Source: Phoronis australis (lineage: Eukaryota; Phoronida; Phoronidae). From it: a stretch of DNA of 24,319 bases. The DNA lies in assembly GCA_002633005.1 (NCBI GenBank), contig NMRA01000424.1, positions 294,260 through 318,578 of the forward strand, written 5' to 3'. Under the pieces are notes generated by a model, which did no database searches, was not told where the DNA came from, and saw nothing but the letters and a program-made list of their open reading frames with translations. This document shows, piece after piece, positions 10,879 through 17,803 of the stretch. Every line of letters starts with the position of its first letter. The first letter of the stretch is position 1. Position numbers and translations under genes: made by a program.

Positions 10879-11113
10879 CAGTGGCAGATCTACGTTTTCA
10901 GAAAGGGGGCAGGGGTTAGGATTCAAGTGAATCTGATACGCGTAGGCGAGCGGAGGGAATTTCGGCATGGGTTTTCTCTTCCCCTGTAAGATTGTTTGTG
11001 GTTTTTAGTAGCTGATTTCGTTTTACTTGCGGCATTTTTTCAATTTTTATTTTTTATCTTGTCTCTAGGTTCTGGGTGTGAATCCCCTGAACCCCCTTGT
11101 TGATCCGCCTCTG
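10879..11113. mobile_element. hAT-like miniature transposon remnant
   Basis: The left end CAGTGGCAGATC (10879-10890) is inverted at the right end, GATCCGCCTCTG (11102-11113). Beyond the tips both arms continue with similar G-rich stretches (AAAGGGGGCAGGGG against AAGGGGGTTCAGGGG read on the other strand). Ends beginning CAGTGGCGGATC are familiar from hAT-type non-autonomous elements. The 8-bp flanks (GCACTAAT and CTACAACA) do not match, so any target duplication has decayed. It is 235 bp with no ORF. Confidence 0.45.
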
Positions 11114-11222
11114 CTACAACAGTAGGAAGGCGAAAACTTGCAATTAATGGGAATCCAGTACCCACCGCAAAACCACGGTCGTAGTTTTTCACCAGAATAA
11201 TCCTCTTCACTGCAACACTCAC

Positions 11223-11352
11223 CGGGTGAACTGGAAGGTGTTAACAACAGTCTCGCCACTTTTCTTCTTCTAACATTAGTAGCTTCTGCGTAGACGTAAT
11301 AGTTTCCTTCGTAGGCGGAGCTAGGTCCTGTCCTGGCGCTTGGTGTTCCACC
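11223..11352 (-). CDS. MAM gene exon B2: second part of second MAM domain
   Basis: A 130-nt exon with acceptor TTATTTTGTAG and donor GTGAGT. It starts in phase 0 and ends one base into a codon: 43 codons plus one base. The peptide is GGTPSARTGPSSAYEGNYYV, then YAEATNVRRRKVARLLLTPS. The G-T-P-S...TGP opening is the standard MAM block, and YAEA...VARLL matches the E-x-S...GDxAxL strand. The split codon (G plus GA) is completed exactly by the next exon at 8145, giving glycine. It corresponds to exon 14659-14782 of the first domain. A hAT-like inverted-repeat element (10879-11113) sits in the following intron only about 110 bases past its donor. Confidence 0.87.
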
Positions 11353-13120
11353 CTACAAAATAACTGCCTCCAGATGGGGTTCTTTACAAACATCACCACT
11401 GTGAAATTTTTTCATAAAATTGTCCATAACAAAACGCCGTATATTTTTGACGTGACGACTAAATATTAAATTTGAGTCAATTTGAAGGCACTCGATTTGG
11501 CACATCGGCATGAGCTTGATTTTTGATTAAAATACAGAGCAATGGTGTCAGAGTCAGGAGTAAGCAGTATTTTCAATTTTTATTTGCCATTTCGAGAGAA
11601 ATCTGACTTGTATTTTAGACTACAAAGCAAACCTCTTGTAAATACCTCTTTTTAAATATGTACAGTAACTCTGAGCAAGAAGACACGAAAAAAAAAACGT
11701 TGTAGAAAAAAAAATTGTCAACGATTTTCAATAAATAAAGAAAATATTAGTATAAATCCAACGCTAATAGGTTTTGAAGGTGTTGTACATATTTGCGAGT
11801 AAGTTTTGAAACTTCTTCATAAGAGACTGGCTAAAATGTCTGAAATACCACTTAGCCAGAGAAATCGACGAAATTATTGAGCTTAGAGTACGTGCAAAAG
11901 GGCGTTTGCTACCATAGATTTCTTTTCATTTTTATAGAGCAAAGGCATGGATGGTAAATTTGCGTCATGTTATCGGTATGCGCTGTCGATTAATTCAAAA
12001 TTGATGACAGTTTAGCAAGTGACAAATGTCAACTCCCGAGTGAACTTCGCCAGTTGTTGTGTCCGTGCAGCAAATCTCATACACAGGTGCGTGTTATACA
12101 TGTAGTTATGATTTAGATGGGGAGCGCACTTTTTATTGAAACTTCGGCGGGTAAAGATGCTCCTTCTTATACTTGACATTTTAACAGCCATCAAAACCGT
12201 TGCCAATGTCCTTGTAAACATCCGGCAATTACTGATATGATGTACCAGTTTCACAATAAGACAAATGAATAAAGAAAATATGTACGGTTCTATAAAGGTT
12301 TTCCTCTAATTTTTTACCAGGACGTGTACTTTTGCTTAAAACTGCCGTATCCTTACGACTAGTCAAAGCGGACCTCAGTAGGAATGACTGCGGGGAACAA
12401 ACTTATGATTGCACAAAAATACCACTCATAATATGCAAAAAAAACAGAAACAGTTCGGGCAATGATTAATCAAATTTGTGTCAAAAGAGCCAAGACCAGA
12501 ATAGAAAGCAACAATTAAAAATAACAACGCTTTGATGTTAAAGTTTGTATACGTACAGTGTGCGTTTTCATGGGCGTAATGACTTTCATTCAGCAATCTT
12601 CCCTAAACTGTTCACATGCAACTCAGGTCACAGAATAAGACAAAAGGGTGCTCAAAAGGATGTTTTGTTTAATTAGAGAAAAAGCAAATCATTATGCCAT
12701 GTTACATATTGTTCAATATACGTTTTGATCCAGGCTACCCTTCGACATAAAGGGATTGTGTGAAATCACCTGTTTCTAAGCAATCGAATTAAAAAAATAA
12801 CGCCACTCTCTGTCCCCACCTTTTGCCTACAATGTATCAGCGAACGTAACACTTAGAGGAACAAACATTGGCACCAGCCGTCTTTCAAGAATGTCTTCTT
12901 GTTCACGCAATATAGCCTGTGGTTTCACAGTGTTAGTTGTTACATGGCCTCCATTAAAGAGCTTGGACAACACAGATGTTGATCTTTGGGAGAAAACTGA
13001 ACGTAACAGCATAAATAACTTTCCGTAATTTGCCAGGTTGTTAGGCTACAACTCTTGCTGGCGTTTGACTAACATCCCACGACAATTTAAAAGTAGAAAA
13101 TAGGCACATAACCAACTCAC
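11353..13120 (-). other. Intron B1-B2 of the MAM gene
   Basis: A 1768-base intron bounded by GTGAGT and TTTTGTAG on the minus strand. It is AT-rich with several A runs (about 11685-11715) and one TACATGTA at 12097-12104. A 61-codon minus-strand frame at 12827-13012 lacks homology and would interrupt the MAM domain if spliced in. Confidence 0.7.
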
Positions 13121-13285
13121 AGTTCTTGTAACCCATGCGTAGTCTGCGTTTGGTGCGTTAGCAAATCCTTTGCACAGCGCCCCATTCTCGAAATCACACG
13201 TCAGAAGCACCTTCTTTTCGAAAACAAAAGTGTCCAGGGCGATGTCCCCTTGCCAAGTTTGTATTTTAGTTCCAGCAATAACAAG
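13121..13285 (-). CDS. MAM gene exon A4/B1: end of first and start of second MAM domain
   Basis: A 165-nt exon, phase 0 at both ends, 55 codons. The acceptor is TTACTTGTTTCAG and the donor is GTGAGT. It first completes MAM domain one with LVIAGTKIQTW then GDIALDTFVFEKK, matching the family's GDIALDDI block. After about four residues it opens domain two with LLTCDFENGALCKGF and then DYAWVTRT. The linker between the domains is therefore almost nil. The fourth MAM cysteine, normally just after the GDIALDDI block, is missing. The second domain has K-G-F where G-W is usual after cysteine 2. An open frame extends upstream of the acceptor to 13495, but that part is intron. Confidence 0.88.
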
Positions 13286-13639
13286 CTGAAACAAGTAAAC
13301 TGTCTGAACTGAAACTTCTGACATCAAACATGTTCCGTAAACTGAAATGTGTAAGATTTCACAAGAGTTACTGCAACGTGTGTGGGTGCGTTGTGTGTCT
13401 CTGCATTGATACATTGTTTCGGTGCACAAGATGAGCTTATCAGTTTTGTAATCCCATACATAAAAAATGGGGTGTGTACATGAATTCCAACCCATTATTT
13501 AGCCCAGCAATGATCATCGGCGAAAAGGAAGTGGACAGTTGCCATGGCTTCAAGAATACTAAAGAGTTATTGTTATCAGTTTTAAGCAATGTTCAAAGCA
13601 GAGATTCAATACATTTAACTTGTCAAGCATATTGTCTAC
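13286..13639 (-). other. Intron A3-A4 of the MAM gene
   Basis: A 354-base intron, the shortest seen, bounded by GTAGAC and GTTTCAG on the minus strand. Nothing else is recognised in it. Confidence 0.75.
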
Positions 13640-13819
13640 CTTGGTTTCCTCGCTCGTCACAACGTCGACACTTGATGATTGCCAAACATCGCCATGGTTA
13701 CCGGCCTTTTGGAATAAGATGGTCTCTTTTCCACTTTTTTGTTACCATGGTCAAAGTAAGATTCCCCATAAAATAACCACCGTACATGTGCCACTTGAAG
13801 GAGAAACGATAATCGCCAG
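13640..13819 (-). CDS. MAM gene exon A3: beta-sandwich core, carries a +1 frameshift
   Basis: A 180-nt exon with acceptor TTTTTTCAG and donor GTAGAC after GAAACCAAG. Entering in phase 1 it reads GDYRFSFKWHMYGG then NLTLTMVT, clearly the MAM KWHMYG strand. It then runs into a stop (CCGGTAA) unless one base is skipped. In the adjacent frame the peptide resumes as ETILFQKAGNHGDVWQSSS, the conserved GNHGDxW block, and ends in phase 0 at ETK. The shift lies at an A6 run (T6 on the plus strand, 13735-13740). The homologous exon 7967-8145 is 179 nt, so this copy has exactly one base too many. It could be a homopolymer sequencing error, a null allele or a decaying gene. The MAM cysteine expected before the KWHMYG strand is absent. 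Confidence 0.82.
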
Positions 13820-14079
13820 CTGAAAAATAAATTTTAAGGATCAGGCAATTTTTACGTAAGTAAAAGAGAATGTAGTTTTATAATGAGGTTAAAGTATCAA
13901 TATTTTTTGCAGTTAAGGTAGCAGCAAATCCGCGTTTTGTCCAAGAAGCGAATTGTTGCGTTAGACAATTCAATGCATAAACTGGTCAGCACGGATTCCC
14001 TATTACCCTCAAAAGTGATTTCAGGGTTTGCAAAGAACTGGCTGTTGTATCGATTCAGATGCAGGAGCATCACACAACT

Positions 14080-14268
14080 ACTCTCTATTTTCGTCTCTCA
14101 CTCCCCAACCCACTCTCTCTCTCCCTGTCTCTTTACTCGCCTCCCCTTCTCCCCCTCCCCCACTTCGCTTTTGCCCCTCCCTCCCTCCTTCCCTCTCCCC
14201 CTCTCTTTTTGTCTTTTTCTTTCTCACCATTTCTCTCTCCCTTTTTCTTTCTCTCTCACAATCTCTTA
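14080..14268 (+). repeat. Long polypyrimidine (CT-rich) tract
   Basis: About 190 bases that are overwhelmingly C and T on the plus strand, mixing CTCTCT, CCCTCC and TTTTTCT units. Long low-complexity open frames in every frame here are artefacts of composition. The matching GA-rich strand is the one found in the MAM pre-mRNA. Confidence 0.9.
14174..14200 (-). other. Predicted G-quadruplex motif
   Basis: On the minus strand this reads GGGG-AGA-GGG-AAGGA-GGG-A-GGG-A-GGGG. That is five runs of three or more G with loops of one to five bases, satisfying the usual G3+N1-7 rule. It would occur in the nascent RNA of the MAM gene. Confidence 0.5.
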
Positions 14269-14658
14269 GACAATTATTTTCAACTTTTGTTGTTTCCGAT
14301 GCACCTCCTCTTGCATTGACAAACGCTGTGTGTAGTACAGTCAAAACTCCTTTCATGTGTACCTCCCTGACGTCAGATGCCGCCATTCGTTATTAGACAG
14401 AGTACAAGCATAAACCGTTAAGCAACCAGAAGATGTCAAAATAGTGAAAACTAAACTAATCCAATGACACTAGCATCAGCAGTCGGCTAAGGAGAAAAGC
14501 TTCAATAGCCGCATAAGAAAACATACTAAGACCAGTAACTAGTCATTGGTATCCCTCTTTCCATATGACAGAGGAATAGCCCATTAATATGATCGATTAC
14601 CACTCTCCAGGCAAGCACATTTTTCTAGTGATATGTATTGATAATTTCAACACCGTAC

Positions 14659-14782
14659 TTGCAAAGTAGTCCGTGTAAATCTTTGCGATGCTGTAGAATG
14701 GAATGAGAGTCACCTCCGCGTATATATATCCTGTGCCCTGATCCCCGCCGGAAGGACCTGTATTAGGTGAGTGTGTACCACC
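14659..14782 (-). CDS. MAM gene exon A2: second part of first MAM domain
   Basis: A 124-nt exon starting in phase 0 after a pyrimidine-rich acceptor (CTGTCTACTTCCAG) and ending one base into a codon before donor GTACGG. It encodes GGTHSPNTGPSGGDQGTGY, the MAM block normally seen as G-T-x-S...TGP...G-x-Y, then IYAEV and SIAKIYTDYFA. Its counterpart in the second domain is exon 11223-11352, with the same phases and nearly the same length (130 nt). SIAKIY aligns with KVARLL there. An AG further in (TAATACAG, near 14769) is a poorer acceptor because it would break the phase-0 join. Confidence 0.85.
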
Positions 14783-15844
14783 CTGGAAGTAGACAGGTAA
14801 AATTATCTGTGATCAAGTACATTGTATTCTCCCTGTCAACTTTAATGATAAAATTACGTGCGTCGATTTGTTGCTTCAATTCCATCACATGGTCAAAATG
14901 GTGGACAAAACTTTGGGCTCGTAATCCGTATATTGGAAGACGAACGATTAAACAGGGCATCTATGGTGCCATGGTTAATGAAGTTGTACTAAATTAATTA
15001 CATCGTGTTTAGGAAATGCCAAAAGATATTGCGACACCATTTTGACGGTTACCGAATATAACCATCATACATGTAACATGTGATACGAGGAAGAGAACTG
15101 ATGTGCGATGGTGAACAAATTTTGACAAGCAGTCAACATGGTTCAAATGTTTCACCAAATATCGACCGTGAAAGTTGCATGTTTTAAATAGGCATGGATT
15201 ACAAAAGCTCGTCAATAATAACTTGAAAACAATTCTTGGTCCAATAACCAACCTCAAAATCTAGTAGAGAGTCATTTGCTTTTCCCTCTTAGGAAATATC
15301 AAAAAAAATCTTAAAATTCCTGAATTTTTTAGTACGCGCAAAGAAACTAATCTCCCCAACACTTATTATACATTCGTGCAAGCACTCTTTGTAAGTTATG
15401 TAAAGTCGCTTGTGGTCAAAAGCTATATTTTGCAAAGGGGGAATGTGCAACGTCTACCAAATAAGGAGACGTGTTTTGCCTCGTGGGAGGAAAATCGACG
15501 ATTTGCCGTGCAAGTGATAGGTCGCTTTTTTCAAATTTTAAACTAAACGAAAATGCTTTGATATCAACAGAAGTTGAAAATCTTTACGGATAAAAACTAA
15601 AAAAACCCTGGTGAGCAGGTTAAAATATATTCTAGTGGCATGGAACCACTTTCAATGTTGTAATTCAGTCACTTTATTGCAATCCAGGGCTCTTTAATAA
15701 GGATCACGTGCCCTGGGATGACAATGCTGGTTACCGTCATTAACAAAAGTAAAGAGGAGAACAGACACGTCAAAACAAATTTCAATTTTGATTTTGAGTA
15801 CATAGATTTGGCATCTTGCCCGCAGTCTTTACTTGCGAAGACCA

Positions 15845-15876
15845 GGGCCCGGTCTCCAATCTCCGTACTCAGACTC
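15845..15876 (+). repeat. Left terminal inverted repeat
   Basis: A 32-base repeat beginning GGGCCCGGTCTCC and ending CGTACTCAGACTC. It matches the reverse complement of 17188-17219 except at one position (C here, T in the complement of the other arm). Confidence 0.9.
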
Positions 15877-17187
15877 ATACTCATACTCGAGATTGCATAC
15901 TCAAAATCGTGCTCACTGGAGTCGTACTCAAAAAAGCATATCTAATTCGTATTTCGAGTAGACTCCAAACGTACTCAAATCTGACACTCATACTCGAGTT
16001 GCTATGGAACTCTTTATGATGTGAAATGCAAAATCACGCAAAGCCGCGCTGATTCATCGCTCCCTATTGAAATAGACCACCCCAAGAACTAGGCCTACAT
16101 TATCGTCTGCTGTGGATACAACTACAAGAGTATGTTTATAACGTGGAATTCTGAGTGTTCTGTAACTGTTATTCATTTTTTAGTTTCAATAAATATTCTC
16201 ATGCCATTTCTTTGATACATTTGGCAATTTTTAAGCTTTACTTCTCGAGTTCCTCATCCAGTCCCAAAAATGTTTTAAGAAATATGTCACAGCTTGTCAC
16301 ATCACATCTCTGTTGCTAATTTAGTCTTGACATAAAACCCTTGCTGTGTAGGCCTACGCTGATGTCAAACTTTGATACTGTATCTTTGTATTTTACCGGG
16401 ATGTATCAAGTGAGTTGACATTTGGCACGTGAGTTAAAAAATACTGGTACAAGCATTCAGATTTCACCAGTGACAGTGAACGGGACGAGACGTCTACTTA
16501 GAAATCGGCAAACACAATCTGGAATTCCATTTGGGGATTGAGGAATTTGTTGATGACTAAGTTATGATGAGAAATGTACCTGACAGGGAAGCAAACTTTT
16601 TTTAACTTCCCTCCCCTCCTCGTTTTTTGGAAACCCTATAAAACGTAGGCACACATACCAAAATAAGGGCAGCACAAACTTCTCACACGACTCTTCCCAC
16701 AACTGCTTTCGACGCTTGTTATGACTCGCCGACAAGGAATTACAATGCGCCTGTTGTCAGGAATTGTAGAGGTAGAATGGCGGCCATAAACTACAGTGAT
16801 ACGGCGGGTTAATAAGGTGAAGAATAAGAAGATTTAAGATGAAAACTATTATCTCTGAACTGAAATTGAATTGCTGAGATACGGTAAGAGGAGTTATTTT
16901 TTAGATTTGCTGTGTCTATTGGTTCCCTTTCGACATTTTGTTCTCTGGCTCGTATTTATTTTCGAGTACGATTTCAAGCACACTGCCATACCAAACTTGA
17001 AATAGATTCAGAATTTTTACTCAAAATCGTACTCGAAATATAGATGAGATACACTTCAGTCCGAGTACACTCGAAAACTGAGTACGTGCTGAAATTTCGA
17101 GTGCAGATTTTTCGAGTATGACATTGAATACACCAAAGCTGAGTCTATGCTCGAGTTGAGTATGAAGTGTGAATTTGAGCATGATTC

Positions 17188-17219
17188 GAGTCTGAGTACG
17201 GAGATTGAAGACCGGGCCC
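17188..17219 (-). repeat. Right terminal inverted repeat
   Basis: A 32-base inverted copy of 15845-15876, ending ...GAAGACCGGGCCC. With the left arm it defines the ends of the element. Confidence 0.9.
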
Positions 17220-17714
17220 AGAAAGTAACGTCCCTTGGAAATCGCAGATGTATACTTATGGCACTAAACACACCAAAGTGACATTGTCGGCTGGTCTTTC
17301 AGAAAGTTTGGCCTTCGTATTTTTTCGGTTAGGAAGTATTTCTTATTGTATTACCCCGGGAGTTGTGCGTGAACAAAATACAAACCACGTGCTTTACCTT
17401 GACCCCAGGAACAGGGGATAATTGCCACCTGTATTTTGATGATCGTCGCGCTTAACAACGAAGCCTCATTAGAACACAAGCATCACGTCCTCACAAGATC
17501 GACACTTGTATCTCAAAATTATTTGTTAAGACTGGCTCGTTTAACATTTCAGTGAATCTGCAGAGCCAATTACATGTTGCCGTATGCCGGTACGTAATAA
17601 GCTCGCTACTTGCGCAATAGATGGTTTCAGTTCCTCATAGCCAGCGTAGGTGTTTTATAAATTTGGGTGAATGTTTCACATCGCAAGATGTGCTCCGTGT
17701 GGCGATTGACTTAC

Positions 17715-17803
17715 GGAATTCGGTGACCAGTCGAAGTTATCATCAGTAGCCTGTTTCCACCCACAAAGGTGGCCGTCGTCAAAGGTGCACGATATCCCAT
17801 CAA
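17715..17803 (-). CDS. MAM gene exon A1: start of first MAM domain
   Basis: An 89-nt internal exon. The acceptor is TTTGCAG just before 17803 and the donor is GTAAGT just after 17715. It enters with two bases of a split codon (phase 1) and leaves in phase 0, encoding 29 full codons. The peptide has the classic MAM opening: CTFDDGHLCGW, with cysteines 1 and 2 of the fold, then DNFDWSPNS, the FDW block. This joins in frame to GGTHSPNTGP of the next exon at 14782. It lies furthest upstream of the exons found. The incoming phase shows that earlier coding sequence exists, but I could not locate it between 17810 and the right edge. Confidence 0.85.

Larger units (their letters stand above)
8146..11222 (-). 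other. Intron B2-B3 of the MAM gene
   Basis: A 3077-base intron bounded by GTGAGT and ATTACAG on the minus strand. It holds a nested hairpin at 8467-8570, a G-rich patch near 10195-10220 and the hAT-like element 10879-11113. Open frames near 9476-9995 on both strands overlap one another and have no recognised motif. Confidence 0.7.
13820..14658 (-). other. Intron A2-A3 of the MAM gene
   Basis: An 839-base intron bounded by GTACGG and TTTTTTCAG on the minus strand. It is dominated by the pyrimidine tract at 14080-14268. Confidence 0.7.
15845..17219. mobile_element. Non-autonomous DNA transposon with 32-bp terminal inverted repeats
   Basis: GGGCCCGGTCTCCAAT... at the left end is repeated inverted at the right end over 32 bases with one mismatch. 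The enclosed 1375 bases have no ORF above about 70 codons and no transposase motif, so the element must move with help from another copy. The inner flanks (about 15876-16008 and 16959-17187) carry many copies of TACTC/GAGTA and CGAGTA in both orientations, which could be transposase-binding sites. No clear target duplication is visible (left flank ...AGACCA, right flank AGAAAG...). The superfamily is not recognised with confidence. Confidence 0.8.
14783..17714 (-). other. Intron A1-A2 of the MAM gene
   Basis: A 2932-base intron bounded by GTAAGT and CTTCCAG on the minus strand. Nearly half of it is the inverted-repeat element 15845-17219. The 14783-15844 part holds only short frames on both strands and one TACATGTA at 15068-15075. 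Confidence 0.7.
5750..17803 (-). other. Minus-strand gene with two tandem MAM domains (3' part)
   Basis: Span of the seven coding exons visible in the window, their introns and the likely 3' end. MAM domains (meprin/A5/receptor phosphatase mu) are extracellular adhesion modules. Two complete copies are encoded here, by exon sets 17715-13121 and 13285-5940, with the two domains meeting inside exon 13121-13285. Each copy is split at equivalent places with intron phases 0, 1, 0, which supports tandem duplication of a four-part cassette. Introns are about 2932, 839, 354, 1768, 3077 and 1943 bases. The first visible exon starts two bases into a codon, so at least one more upstream exon exists outside the detected set. 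No signal peptide or membrane segment is visible in this part. The protein is therefore expected to be secreted or surface-bound, by inference from the domain. Confidence 0.88.

Noticed and set aside
12827-13012. 61-codon minus-strand frame between MAM exons
   Set aside because: The flanking exons already join in phase 0 in the middle of the MAM FDW block, so an extra exon here would disrupt the domain. No homology was recognised.
14028-14396. Overlapping frames of 86 to 122 codons on both strands
   Set aside because: All are produced by the low-complexity pyrimidine tract, and the translations are Ser/Leu/Pro or Arg/Glu runs.
15816-16019. 67-codon frame with THTHTRD near the transposon end
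   Set aside because: It spans the left terminal repeat and the ACTC-rich arm, so the reading reflects repeat composition.
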